This document shows positions 15,768 through 22,848 of a DNA stretch of 29,654 nt, piece after piece; position 1 is the stretch's first letter; each line of letters opens with the position of its first letter. The DNA lies in IMG/VR virus record IMGVR_UViG_3300023276_000421, positions 1 through 29,654 of that record. The stretch is one strand, 5' to 3'. The position numbers and the translations under genes are program-made. Under the pieces are notes generated by a model. The model was not told where the DNA came from. It worked only from the letters and a program-made list of their open reading frames with translations, and did no database searches. The DNA comes from a virus.

Positions 15768-16316
15768 TCAGATTAACCTAACCGACTCACGGCTAAATGA
15801 TAAGCTACTGAACCCGAACTCAACAATTACTTCATTTTTCACATTAAACCCAATAACTTTACCAGGGGTGTTCAATCCTGCAACCTTCACTATATCATTC
15901 TTTTTGAGATCCTCGATGTTCTTGCTCTCGCTCGAATCCACATACTCAGCTGGCAACTTAATTGTCCCTCTTAGAATCATGCATTTAACCGCGTGAGTAT
16001 CAAGAAGCTTCTTTTTGCAATCAGCCTTAAACGTCGAAAGCTCACCCTTAAGCCCTTTATTCTCTTTTGTCAGGTCATGAATTAAGAATTTCAATGCCTC
16101 TATCTCGTTCCTTAAATGTTTACGGCTTCCGTATTTCGGCGGAGGTGGACACGGCGGGCAAGGGGGTATGTCGTTAGGGGGCACTGGTCTTAAGCCTGTC
16201 TCTGAATCCGAGAACAGCGAAGCGCATGTCTTTAGTAATCCGCAAACTATAAACGCAACGAATATTATTACCGAAAGCATACTCATTGTTACTATTACTA
16301 TTTCTTGATTATTCAT
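15768..16316 (-). CDS. Membrane-anchored protein with Pro-rich stalk and coiled coil
   Basis: A 182-residue protein with four visible parts. There is a single N-terminal TM helix (about residues 7-28). A proline/cysteine stretch follows (about 44-60, PPNDIPPCPPCPPPPK). Next is a basic coiled coil (about 66-110, RNEIEALKFLIHDLTKENKGL). The C-terminus is a small beta domain (about 112-182) with a DIVKVAGLNTPGKVIGF pattern like an SH3/KOW fold. Placed between the terminases, it could anchor something at the membrane, but I recognise no family. Its ATG overlaps the upstream stop by 8 bases. Confidence 0.6.
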   Translation of the reverse strand: MNNQEIVIVTMSMLSVIIFVAFIVCGLLKTCASLFSDSETGLRPVPPNDIPPCPPCPPPPKYGSRKHLRNEIEALKFLIHDLTKENKGLKGELSTFKADCKKKLLDTHAVKCMILRGTIKLPAEYVDSSESKNIEDLKKNDIVKVAGLNTPGKVIGFNVKNEVIVEFGFSSLSFSRESVRLI

Positions 16317-16710
16317 AAAACCCCTCCCATCCTTTTGGTTCTGGATATTTGTCTATATAGGCTGCTTGCGCGACGAATGACAAGCTGTTCCAGTAATCGC
16401 GCCATGCAACCTTGTAATCGCCAGCCTCACCCATACACCAACCGTCAAACCCATTATCAGGAAACTTAAGCCAAAGCGGCAACATCTCACCGCCAACCAC
16501 CTTAACCTCTTCAATCCCATTCGACCTCATAAGAAGCTCGTCGACTTGTCTCTTGCAGTCTTCGGCCTCTCCGTCTGAGTCGCAATTGATGTCATAATAA
16601 CCCCCGCCTGCCTTATTTACCCTAGCTCGGGTATTTGCCGATATAGTGCAATCAACAACATGATCCGCATTAATCACATGCCCGTCTGGTAATTTTATGA
16701 AGTTAGACAT
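16309..16710 (-). CDS. Hypothetical protein between terS and terL
   Basis: A 133-residue acidic protein. The N-terminal half is beta-like (NFIKLPDGHVINADHVVDCTI, YYDINCDSDGEAEDC) with three cysteines, followed by a helix (KRQVDELLMRSNGI). The second half is rich in tryptophan and tyrosine (LWLKFPDNGFDGWC, WRDYWNSL, a C-terminal GWEGFYE). No domain is recognised. The start codon overlaps the end of the preceding gene by 8 bases (ATGTCTAA) and its stop overlaps the next start by 8 bases. The coupling argues that it is expressed. Confidence 0.55.
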   Translation of the reverse strand: MSNFIKLPDGHVINADHVVDCTISANTRARVNKAGGGYYDINCDSDGEAEDCKRQVDELLMRSNGIEEVKVVGGEMLPLWLKFPDNGFDGWCMGEAGDYKVAWRDYWNSLSFVAQAAYIDKYPEPKGWEGFYE

Positions 16711-17065
16711 CTTTTCCTTTCGTTATCCGAATAAGAGAGGGTCCTACGTCTGATATTCTCCCTGTGTCCCATTCAATCCGCAATTCACTCGTCGTATAGA
16801 GCAGGCCTATAACCCTGCCTTTTTCGTTCGTTTTTACATGAACAATTCTGTCGTCAATATGCCATGCGACGGGGTCTTGATCTGGTCTTGTAGCCTCTGA
16901 CTGCAATATGACAAACTGCTTCTTTATCGGCGGCGGCTTGTCATCCACTTCGTTGTCTAATTCAAGATGTAAGTCTTCGAGTATCTTTGATACTGCTCTT
17001 ACATCGAGCGCGTTACGTTGTAAGACCATCTTAACGAGGTCTAGAGGTGCTTTTTGTTTTCCCAT
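16703..17065 (-). CDS. Hypothetical protein, first gene after a promoter downstream of terS
   Basis: A 120-residue protein: a helical N-terminal third (APLDLVKMVLQRNALDVRAVSKILEDLHLEL), a basic-proline link (DKPPPIKK), then a beta region (WHIDDRIVHVKTNEKGRVIGLLYTTSELRIEWDTGRISDV) resembling a small SH3-like barrel of the kind found in phage proteins whose names include DUF numbers; I cannot name it. Its leader contains a promoter-like site (17097-17124) and the TAAACAAG leader octamer, so it probably heads the transcript leading into terL and the late genes. Confidence 0.6.
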   Translation of the reverse strand: MGKQKAPLDLVKMVLQRNALDVRAVSKILEDLHLELDNEVDDKPPPIKKQFVILQSEATRPDQDPVAWHIDDRIVHVKTNEKGRVIGLLYTTSELRIEWDTGRISDVGPSLIRITKGKDV

Positions 17066-17096
17066 ATATTTCTTTCTTGTTTAATGTTAAAACCCT

Positions 17097-17124
17097 AGAA
17101 TACATACGTATTTATTCAGGTCAA
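17097..17124 (-). promoter_or_regulatory. Promoter P4, upstream of the terL/late operon
   Basis: Read on the minus strand: TTGACC (17124-17119), a 16-base spacer containing AATACGTAT, then TATTCT (17102-17097). The -35 hexamer overlaps the stop codon of terS. About 30 bases separate the -10 from the ATG at 17065. It has the same -35 core, spacer length and spacer ACGTA core as the sites at 21813-21840 and 29627-29654. No experimental start is known; the call rests on the recurring pattern. Confidence 0.6.
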
Positions 17125-17666
17125 CTCTTTTTATTCTTTTTTCTCGCTGCCAGTGTTTTAGCGTTCTGGCAGACAAATTCGATAGGGGACATTGCGATGG
17201 TGCCGGTGTTGTTTACGTTGAGTTCTTCGGGTTCGTTGTCGCCCTGCATGAGGTTGTCTAACTTAATCGCCTCCATTTTGCTAGGCATTTTCAATACTTC
17301 CTTCTTGCCTCCTCCTGGTGTCATGGTTCGGGTTCGCTCTTGAATGAGGTGTTTGTTTTCTGGATTGTTTAATTCGTCGACATTGGTGCGCAATACCTTC
17401 GCGATAAACTCCCGCTTTTCCTGCCTAGATAGAGTGTTCTTTGTCTCGGAAGCGTGCCTTAGCTGCTCGACCTTTTCAATGACCATAACATTACTTAGCA
17501 GTCTAGTTGCTGCAGACTGTGCCGCATTCTCACTCCTAACCCCTTTATACGCAGCAAGATAAGATTGAGTATTGTTCTTCCCATTCGCCACGTTTCGACA
17601 GAACGCCAATTGCTGCGAGTTTAAAGCCTTTTTAGCGGTCTTTTTCTTAGCTGTTTTCTTTGCCAT
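17121..17666 (-). CDS. terS: Terminase small subunit (terminase_2 family)
   Basis: A 181-residue product from ATG 17666, chosen over an in-frame TTG at 17702 because GGAAAGG lies 6-7 bases ahead of it. A lysine-rich N-terminus (AKKTAKKKTAKKA) may bind DNA. The following helix-turn-helix part LNSQQLAFCRNVANGKNNTQSYLAAYKG, then AAQSAATRLLSNVMVIEKVEQLR, is the terminase_2 signature that recognises the packaging site. A Lys-rich C-terminus ends the protein. It overlaps the methyltransferase end by 20 bases. terL is about 1.7 kb downstream rather than adjacent. Confidence 0.85.
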   Translation of the reverse strand: MAKKTAKKKTAKKALNSQQLAFCRNVANGKNNTQSYLAAYKGVRSENAAQSAATRLLSNVMVIEKVEQLRHASETKNTLSRQEKREFIAKVLRTNVDELNNPENKHLIQERTRTMTPGGGKKEVLKMPSKMEAIKLDNLMQGDNEPEELNVNNTGTIAMSPIEFVCQNAKTLAARKKNKKS

Positions 17667-18864
17667 CTTGTGCCTTTCCGTCGAATATTGATTGAGGGTC
17701 AACGCCGACCATTTCAGCGTATCGGCTTATGATTACATCGCAATATTTGGGATCTAATTCCATCATGCGGCAGTCGCGCCCTGTTTTCTCGCAAGCGATG
17801 AGGGTTGACCCTGAGCCGCCGAATGGCTCAAATATAGAATGCGCATTCATCATCTTGATTGCCTTTAGTGGTAATTCAATAGGAAAACAAGCCTTGTGAT
17901 CTTCCGCTTGTGATCCAGTGTTACTGATTGCCCAGTGATTCCCGACTACATCGGATAACCCTAAGCTTTCCTTGTTTGTAGTAAAGACATAAATAGGCTC
18001 CCATTCCCTCATCATTGAGCCTTTAAACGGGATTGTGCTGCTTTTTTTCCAGCATATTTGATCAACTAAATATTCGAGCTTATCGGTTATCTGTAATATA
18101 TACTCGAATCTTGAATTTGCATTATAACTAACATTCCAAAAAATAACCCCTTCAGTGAATTCAAAACATATGTTTAATACTTTTTTAACAAAATCGACAT
18201 ATTCGTTTGATTTTAGATTATCAGAGTAACCGTCGGAATAAAGTTTTTTAGATTTTTTGCCGTTGAAAATATCCCCGTCGCCTGCTTTTGTGTTTGCGTT
18301 ATAAGGCGGAGAAGTAAAAACCATATCCGCTTTCTCTCCCCCCATAAGCAACCCAACATCTTTCTCGCTTGTCGAATCGCCGCACATCAAGCGATGTCGT
18401 CCGAGTTGATATATTGTGCCTAATTCGCTTTGTGGCTCTTCTGGCGGCTCGCCTGCGCCCGGGTCTTCGCCTCCCGACCCCTCTTCCTCTTTGATCTCGA
18501 AATCATCCACATCAAAACCCCAGTCGATCAAGTCTGGAATCTCGAAATTATCCTGCAGCGCTTCAAAGTCCCATTCGCCCGTATTCTTATTGAGCCTGAT
18601 ATTTAATTCACGCTCTCGCCCCTCGTCCAGCTCTACAAATACGCAGGGAACCTCTTCGATTCCTATTTTTGCGGCAACCTTACAGCGTTGATGCCCTCCG
18701 ATGATGATGTTTTTTCGGTCTGGATGGCTGTTGACGATTACAGGATCCACGAAGCCGAATCCCTCGATTGATTCCTTTATCTTCTGGAATTGTCGATCTG
18801 ACAGCTTGCGCGGGTTGTAGTCTGCCTCATTAAGGTCGACTATCTTTATTTGCTTTATCTCCAT
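17647..18864 (-). CDS. ParB-domain DNA methyltransferase fusion
   Basis: A 405-residue protein. Residues 1 to about 95 are a ParB/Srx-like domain (NPRKLSDRQFQKIKESI, then IIGGHQRCKVAAKIG at about 54-68). A flexible acidic/proline linker (about 124-148) joins it to an amino-methyltransferase. The catalytic motif IV is TSPPYN (184-189) and the SAM-binding motif I is FEPFGGSGST (345-354), followed by MELDPKYCDVIISRY. The order IV then I fits the beta class, and TSPPY is common in N4-cytosine or N6-adenine enzymes. Such fusions are frequent in phages, next to terS. It may mark phage DNA against host restriction; the target site is unknown. Confidence 0.9.
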   Translation of the reverse strand: MEIKQIKIVDLNEADYNPRKLSDRQFQKIKESIEGFGFVDPVIVNSHPDRKNIIIGGHQRCKVAAKIGIEEVPCVFVELDEGRERELNIRLNKNTGEWDFEALQDNFEIPDLIDWGFDVDDFEIKEEEGSGGEDPGAGEPPEEPQSELGTIYQLGRHRLMCGDSTSEKDVGLLMGGEKADMVFTSPPYNANTKAGDGDIFNGKKSKKLYSDGYSDNLKSNEYVDFVKKVLNICFEFTEGVIFWNVSYNANSRFEYILQITDKLEYLVDQICWKKSSTIPFKGSMMREWEPIYVFTTNKESLGLSDVVGNHWAISNTGSQAEDHKACFPIELPLKAIKMMNAHSIFEPFGGSGSTLIACEKTGRDCRMMELDPKYCDVIISRYAEMVGVDPQSIFDGKAQDGKENS

Positions 18865-18876
18865 AATTTTACTCGT

Positions 18877-19251
18877 TTATTTTATATACTGTTCAATTAA
18901 ATTAATCGCATCATTCGCGGAATGACAAACATTTACGCAATAATTCTGCTTCCTGATTGCCGTAATCCATTTGGCTTGATTCTCGGTCGGCTTCTTACCT
19001 GGCATTTTCATTTCAATGTATAATCCATGATAGCCATGCCTTGCAATCGGGAGATTCAGATCAGGAACCCCCTTTTTCTGCCCTTCAGCCTTCATCTCCT
19101 TTGCCACCTTGATGTGTCGTCTTCCTCCGTTTGGGCAGGCATGTAGCAGAAACAATTCAGGATGATTGAGCATTACCCCGTTAGCCCACTTGATCACACT
19201 GCATTGCATAGCGTGTTCATTTTTGTGTTTTATGAGTTGCGATTTAGTCAT
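18877..19251 (-). CDS. VRR-NUC domain nuclease
   Basis: A 124-residue single-domain PD-(D/E)XK nuclease of the VRR-NUC family. It shows an N-terminal acidic residue (Glu12), CPNGGRRHIKVAKEMKAEGQKKGVPDL (Asp64 as the D of the motif), GLYIEMKMPG (Glu80 and Lys82, the E-x-K pair) and a Q92 in a NQAKWI helix. In relatives this domain cuts branched or structured DNA and is common in phages as a Holliday-junction resolving-type enzyme. Length is typical of the stand-alone phage form. It precedes the ParB-methyltransferase by 12 bases. Confidence 0.88.
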   Translation of the reverse strand: MTKSQLIKHKNEHAMQCSVIKWANGVMLNHPELFLLHACPNGGRRHIKVAKEMKAEGQKKGVPDLNLPIARHGYHGLYIEMKMPGKKPTENQAKWITAIRKQNYCVNVCHSANDAINLIEQYIK

Positions 19252-19275
19252 GTGTTAAGGTGTTCGACATCCGTA

Positions 19276-19593
19276 TCACGATTTAGGGGTTTTGTCAATT
19301 CCCTTAGCCATCGCCTCTTTCTTCATCTTAACCCAAGCAGGCAGCCTTTTCATGAACTCATCAAATGAAATCACATCATAAGCATCCTTATGGATCACTT
19401 CTAATGCAGCCTTCAACCCCTCAATCTCCCTCTTAGCCTCCGAGTAAAGAAAAGCTGTCTCAATGTGCTCGGTTGCGGACTTCTTCATGAAGGCCTTTAT
19501 CTTGGCGACCTCATCCGTGACATCTTCGCACGCCCCGCAGTATTGTTTCGGTTTCCAGCCCTTCGAGCCGTGTATTTTTAAGTATCTGATCAT
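19276..19593 (-). CDS. Small hypothetical protein with CxxC and helical core
   Basis: A 105-residue basic protein: a short N-terminal strand region with Cys19 and Cys22 (YCGAC), a long helix (about 25-75, with DEVAKIKAFMKKSATEHIETAFLYSEAKREIEGLKAALEVI) and a C-terminal basic helix (LPAWVKMKKEAMAKGIDK). No named domain is evident. Its ATG is preceded by the AT-rich leader AAATAAAACAACT. It lies between a Cys-rich small protein and the nuclease gene. The function is unknown. Confidence 0.5.
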   Translation of the reverse strand: MIRYLKIHGSKGWKPKQYCGACEDVTDEVAKIKAFMKKSATEHIETAFLYSEAKREIEGLKAALEVIHKDAYDVISFDEFMKRLPAWVKMKKEAMAKGIDKTPKS

Positions 19594-19604
19594 AGTTGTT
19601 TTAT

Positions 19605-19868
19605 TTAATATTTTAATCCATCAAATTCGATCTTCTCGCGAGCCTTAAGCAAACATCCGCATTTCTTGAGTTTAATTCCATGAGTCGGGCATTTCTCATT
19701 TCTACCGATTCCTTTAATTGCTTTCCTGAGGTCGTCGCGAAACTTCCACGCCTCAAGCGCCTCTTCTCTGGCTTCTCGCCATTTCGGGCAGGCTTCTTTT
19801 TTCCTGCGTTCTTCTTGGGCTTTCATTGCGATAGTGCAGCCGAATGCAATTGATAGCGTGTCGTCCAT
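19605..19868 (-). CDS. Small protein with zinc-knuckle-like cysteines
   Basis: An 87-residue protein. The first 55 residues are a charged helix (MKAQEERRKKEACPKWREAREEALEAWKFRDDLRKAI). The C-terminal part carries C60-P-T-H63 followed by C70-G-C72, a plausible zinc-knuckle. Its ATG overlaps the stop of the preceding gene by one base (TAATG). No family is recognised; nucleic-acid binding is a guess from the zinc-like motif and basic charge. Confidence 0.55.
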   Translation of the reverse strand: MDDTLSIAFGCTIAMKAQEERRKKEACPKWREAREEALEAWKFRDDLRKAIKGIGRNEKCPTHGIKLKKCGCLLKAREKIEFDGLKY

Positions 19869-20176
19869 TATTTTATCAGTTTAAATGTTACATTAAAGAA
19901 CCAGTCGCCTTCCTCTTGTTTACAGTCTACCTCTGTGACTTCGGCCTCTAGCGTGGCTTTATCTACTTCCACGTTGAGCCTGTCGCCTACTTTGGCGGGA
20001 GCTTTACGACAATAATGCCAGTCTTCCCCCTCGAAGATTCTCAACCTGCCATCAGTGTGTAAGTCAATATCAGTAGGGCAAAAATCACCGCTGCCTGTAA
20101 TCGGAAACCTCTGCACAATCTGCCCTGTCTTTTGGAACCATGAAAGCTCCTGTTGGTTTAGTTTTAGGTTGGTCAT
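19868..20176 (-). CDS. Hypothetical protein with KVGDRL motif
   Basis: A 102-residue beta-rich protein (QIVQRFPITGSGDF, GRLRIFEGEDWHY, APAKVGDRLNVEVDKATLEAEVTEV, WFFNVTFKLIK). The KVGDRL-x-V core resembles the KVGDRFWV core of the ASCH/PUA-like protein encoded at 22165-22824, so it may be a divergent or shortened relative. That is a weak resemblance seen by eye. The start overlaps the preceding gene by ATGA and the stop overlaps the next start by TAATG. Confidence 0.5.
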   Translation of the reverse strand: MTNLKLNQQELSWFQKTGQIVQRFPITGSGDFCPTDIDLHTDGRLRIFEGEDWHYCRKAPAKVGDRLNVEVDKATLEAEVTEVDCKQEEGDWFFNVTFKLIK

Positions 20177-20370
20177 TGCGAGTCCTTTGCTCTTTTATAC
20201 AACTCAGCGTTTTCAGAATCCTGAAGCTCGCATTCTCCACGCAACAACACAGGACAATCTTCATTGCATCCGTAAGTCATTCCATATCGACCACATTCTC
20301 CAAGAGCAGACGAACCCATTGCCCCTACGTCCACCTCTGTTATTGTTCTTGCAAAAGCTGTATCACTCAT
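20173..20370 (-). CDS. Tiny Cys-rich protein, probable metal-binding
   Basis: A 65-residue protein with cysteines at 26, 35, 39 and 47 in a C-x8-C-x3-C-x7-C arrangement, suited to one zinc ion. The N-terminal 20 residues are polar and unstructured-looking, and a charged helix (ENAELYKRAKD) ends it. It overlaps both neighbours by ATGA. The family is not recognised. Because the ORF is short, the overlap coupling and the cysteine spacing are the main support. Confidence 0.5.
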   Translation of the reverse strand: MSDTAFARTITEVDVGAMGSSALGECGRYGMTYGCNEDCPVLLRGECELQDSENAELYKRAKDSQ

Positions 20371-20717
20371 CCTACTCCCTCCTGTTTTGGTTGTTTTTTA
20401 TAAGCCTCTAATTCATCATCTGTAATTTCACCCCTAAGATATTTTATTAAAACTTCATCAGGAATGCCTTTTAAGCGAGGATCTACACTATCCCTTATGA
20501 TAGGTTGCTTACCTAGCCTCTCATTCAGCAGGTCAGCTATGAGTTGGCCGAAGTTATCCTGTATCTGAGGTGCATCTTTGACGTGCTTGATATTACCCCA
20601 TCCTCTAATATCTACAGCCCTATTATTATCAACACACCAGATCATTTGACCATAGTTATCATACCGAAAGGGCGGCTTATAAAACTTCTTTATCTCTTCT
20701 ATCTGTTCTTCAGTCAT
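20367..20717 (-). CDS. Small hypothetical protein of accessory operon
   Basis: A 116-residue acidic protein: EEQIEEIKKF helix, then YKPPFRYDNYGQMIWCVDNNRAVDIRGWGNI, which looks like a small beta domain. QDNFGQLIADLLNERL is a second helix and the C-terminal part has DEVLIKYLRGEITDDELEAYK, a short helical hairpin. The sequence looks like that of a small phage protein of unknown role. It overlaps the next gene by ATGA and the preceding one by 8 bases. Confidence 0.5.
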   Translation of the reverse strand: MTEEQIEEIKKFYKPPFRYDNYGQMIWCVDNNRAVDIRGWGNIKHVKDAPQIQDNFGQLIADLLNERLGKQPIIRDSVDPRLKGIPDEVLIKYLRGEITDDELEAYKKQPKQEGVG

Positions 20718-21030
20718 TGGTTTCCTTTGGTTCGGGTTCTTTGAGCCATTGAGATACTCTTATGCCATCTTGCCACATTGCTCTTGATGCGGAATAATAT
20801 AAGTCAGTTGTAAACGTTTCTCCTGTCATAACTGCTTTATAATTGTCGTCTTTCTCAGGCAACTCATCTTTGCAAAGCTTCCATCCGAACTCCTTCAGCT
20901 TGGCGTTCTCGGCTTGGAGTTCTTTATAGTCGTCATAACGAACATATATCCCAGTTTTATTGTAATCCATTGGGCGAAAGCCTCCAGAGTCAGTCCCGCA
21001 AGGATTATATCTTTTTATTAAATCACTCAT
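20710..21030 (-). CDS. DUF551-like small phage protein
   Basis: A 106-residue protein. A short coil (YDDYKELQAENAKLKE, about 32-47) leads into a C-terminal domain with GWKLCKDELPEKDDNYKAVM, YYSASRAMW and VSQWLKEPEPKE. This matches the recurrent phage pattern W-x(4)-E/D-L-P-E followed by a W-x-x-L/P-x-P-x-P end seen in DUF551 proteins. The function of that family is unknown. It starts 4 bases inside the end of the previous gene (ATGA). Confidence 0.6.
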   Translation of the reverse strand: MSDLIKRYNPCGTDSGGFRPMDYNKTGIYVRYDDYKELQAENAKLKEFGWKLCKDELPEKDDNYKAVMTGETFTTDLYYSASRAMWQDGIRVSQWLKEPEPKETND

Positions 21031-21251
21031 AGCCCCCGCCCTCCAATGTTCAGATCAAACGCCTTTACGATCATATCACAATACAGATCATTGACCCGTT
21101 TTGCATCAAATGATTTCGTTAAATAGACCGCAAACGCCCCCGTGTCGTTATGCTCAGTTAATCCTAGATTATGCTCTTTTGCGAACTGAGAGAATTCGAT
21201 AAACTTCTGCATCTCTTTTGCGGTGTCGAATATTATTAATAGTTTGTTCAT
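21027..21251 (-). CDS. Small hypothetical protein
   Basis: A 74-residue protein with an alpha/beta pattern: a strand NKLLIIFDTA, a helix EMQKFIEFSQFAKEHN, a strand GAFAVYLTKS, and a helix AKRVNDLYCDMIVKAF, ending in NIGGRGL. It resembles a ferredoxin-like half fold, but I recognise no family. It is coupled to its neighbours by ATGA overlaps on both sides. Confidence 0.5.
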   Translation of the reverse strand: MNKLLIIFDTAKEMQKFIEFSQFAKEHNLGLTEHNDTGAFAVYLTKSFDAKRVNDLYCDMIVKAFDLNIGGRGL

Positions 21252-21556
21252 AGTGAAAGCCCTATTGTTATTATTGTTTCTGAGCCGTAATCGACGGAAC
21301 GAATCCAGCGAACACGAAGGTATCGAATAGATTCATCCCTCATTGTGACCTTGGTTGCCGTGCCGATTAAGTCAGGCATGTCGGAATACTTAATTCCCGA
21401 CCCGTCCACGTCGAGCGAGTAAGAAACGCGTCCTATGTCACCGAATTCCTTAACGACGCAATTTGACGGATATATAATATCCTCACATTTCAAGTCATAG
21501 CGTTTGCCATCTATAACAAATGATGCTGTCCCTGAATTCTTCGAACCCTTGTTCAT
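21248..21556 (-). CDS. Small hypothetical beta-rich protein
   Basis: A 102-residue protein made mostly of short strands: ASFVIDGKRYDLKCEDI, VVKEFGDIGRVSYSLDVDGS, TKVTMRDESIRYLRVRWIRSVDYGSETIITIGLSL. It has two cysteines and no recognised motif. Gene order and ATGA overlaps on both sides make it likely to be translated with the cluster. The function is unknown. Confidence 0.5.
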   Translation of the reverse strand: MNKGSKNSGTASFVIDGKRYDLKCEDIIYPSNCVVKEFGDIGRVSYSLDVDGSGIKYSDMPDLIGTATKVTMRDESIRYLRVRWIRSVDYGSETIITIGLSL

Positions 21557-21777
21557 AACGCCTCCCTCAATTCATCCGTCCAATGTTCCTGGATTTCTTC
21601 TTTCAAATCGTCGCCATTTTTCAGCGATACGGAAAGAACCTCAAACTCTTCTTCTGTCGGAGGCTGAAGCGGTGGCCCGCCTCGTCCGTCAAAATCGCTC
21701 GCGGGTTGCGCTGGCGTGTAATTGAATTCAACTTCAATTTCTGCTATCCCCATCAATAGGGTTACTGTTTTTTTCAT
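21553..21777 (-). CDS. Small acidic hypothetical protein, first gene of a small-gene operon
   Basis: A 74-residue protein beginning with a beta pair (KKTVTLLMGIAEIEVEFNYTPA), a Pro/Gly-rich turn (SDFDGRGGPPLQPP) and an acidic C-terminal helix. The layout is like small phage proteins of unknown role. Its leader, TTAACTCAAAAACACC directly before ATG, has no Shine-Dalgarno site and repeats the leader of the RlpA-like gene. The promoter-like site at 21813-21840 lies just upstream, so it probably heads the run of small genes down to the ParB-methyltransferase region. Confidence 0.55.
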   Translation of the reverse strand: MKKTVTLLMGIAEIEVEFNYTPAQPASDFDGRGGPPLQPPTEEEFEVLSVSLKNGDDLKEEIQEHWTDELREAL

Positions 21778-21812
21778 GGTGTTTTTGAGTTAATTGTTAA
21801 GTTATAATGAAT

Positions 21813-21840
21813 AGATTAGATTAAATACGTAACAAGTCAA
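21813..21840 (-). promoter_or_regulatory. Promoter P3, before the small-gene operon
   Basis: On the minus strand: TTGACT (21840-21835), a 16-base spacer with GTTACGTATTT, then TAATCT (21818-21813). About 35 bases separate the -10 from the ATG at 21777. The -35, spacer length and -10 are the same as at 27295-27322, and the AACTCAAA part of the leader is repeated too. Confidence 0.65.
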
Positions 21841-21847
21841 GTTTATT

Positions 21848-22168
21848 TCAAATTAATTCCAAATTAAATACCTGGCACGCTTCTTCTGCCTCTGGACTGA
21901 GTGGTTTTGTGCGGAAAAAGCCTTTATGCTCAGGGTATTCATTGGCAAAGACCCTCGCATAATACGGAATAAGATTGTTGTCGATTTTGAAGTTTTTATC
22001 AGTCGTGACGACATTTGTTTCCCAGCGAATTCTATTTACGATCAAATAAGCCGACAAATTCTTATGACCCGCCGCAATCGCCTCGAAGGTGAACTTTTTG
22101 AAAAGCTCGTAAACCTTCGGGTTCTTGGGGTGGAATTTCAGGAATTGTTTTGTTGTTGGGGTTTTCAT
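21848..22168 (-). CDS. Conserved phage hypothetical protein
   Basis: A 106-residue basic protein. It contains FHPKNPKVYELFKKFTFEAIAAGHKNLSAYLIVNRIRWET, followed by KNFKIDNNLIPYYARVFANEYPEHKGFFRTK. This matches a recurrent phage protein pattern (NPxVYxxF, SAxxIxxRIRWET, FKINNNxxPYYARxF) that is common near replication or recombination genes but has no assigned function. It starts with an ATGA overlap on the preceding gene. A promoter-like site and the next operon follow its stop. Confidence 0.65.
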   Translation of the reverse strand: MKTPTTKQFLKFHPKNPKVYELFKKFTFEAIAAGHKNLSAYLIVNRIRWETNVVTTDKNFKIDNNLIPYYARVFANEYPEHKGFFRTKPLSPEAEEACQVFNLELI

Positions 22169-22824
22169 GATTGAACCCTTTTAAAATCAACAATCCACAC
22201 CCAAGGGTTAGCGTCAAATCCTAATCCTTGCTTTTCATATATCGAATCCCAAAGCCTTTGAAATAATATATAATGAGCGCCGGGTGATTTACTGCAATCA
22301 ACGCCCTCTTTTTTGGCATCATCTATTGAAATAGAGCCAATACGCTCAACTCGAATGTTGGTTATTTCAAGGTTGATGCGTGACATCCATTTCATCATGA
22401 ATATTGACGGTCTGCATTTTCCGAAAGAGGCAGAAGAAAACACTGCATGATGATTTGCTTTTTTCATCGAACCATCAGATTGATACAAGATAGGATCGCC
22501 TAAATTCAGGCGCGAAGGCTTAAACATATCAACATTACATAGCGTCCTGTAATTCTCTTTAACCCAAAACCTGTCGCCTACTTTCCCGAAAGGGCATTTC
22601 ACGAACTGAGATTCTTTATCATCGTAATGGAATGCAAAAAAGTGATTACCTTCATAGTCGACATGGTTCTGTTTTTGGATATTCTCAAATATCTCTTTTT
22701 GATCCCACTCGCACATGCCTTTTGGTTGGGGCTTAATAATTCTCCGAGTCTGCGTTTTACGTCCATCTAAGATAGCCTTCACCATCTCAGTGTTAAATAA
22801 TATCGGTCTTTCTTTCGTTTCCAT
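22165..22824 (-). CDS. ASCH/PUA-like domain phage protein
   Basis: A 219-residue protein beginning ERPILFNTEMVKAILDGRKTQTRR, the classic opening of phage ASCH-type proteins (MVxAILxGxKTQTRR), then CPFGKVGDRFWVKENYRT (the KVGDxxWVxE turn) and later LEITNIRVERIGSISIDDAKKEG. It ends with a WDSIYEKQGLGFDANPWVWIVDFKR strand. ASCH domains are PUA-like and are suspected to bind RNA or modified nucleic acid. The leader contains AAGGAG, a true Shine-Dalgarno, plus TAAACAAG. It follows a DNA methyltransferase, which may suggest recognition of modified bases, but that is inference. Confidence 0.75.
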   Translation of the reverse strand: METKERPILFNTEMVKAILDGRKTQTRRIIKPQPKGMCEWDQKEIFENIQKQNHVDYEGNHFFAFHYDDKESQFVKCPFGKVGDRFWVKENYRTLCNVDMFKPSRLNLGDPILYQSDGSMKKANHHAVFSSASFGKCRPSIFMMKWMSRINLEITNIRVERIGSISIDDAKKEGVDCSKSPGAHYILFQRLWDSIYEKQGLGFDANPWVWIVDFKRVQS

Positions 22825-22848
22825 ATTTCTCCTTGTTTATTGTCAGTG

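Noticed and set aside
17667-17702. TTG start for terS
   Set aside because: GGAAAGG stands at correct distance from the ATG at 17666, and the extension lies deep in the methyltransferase gene.
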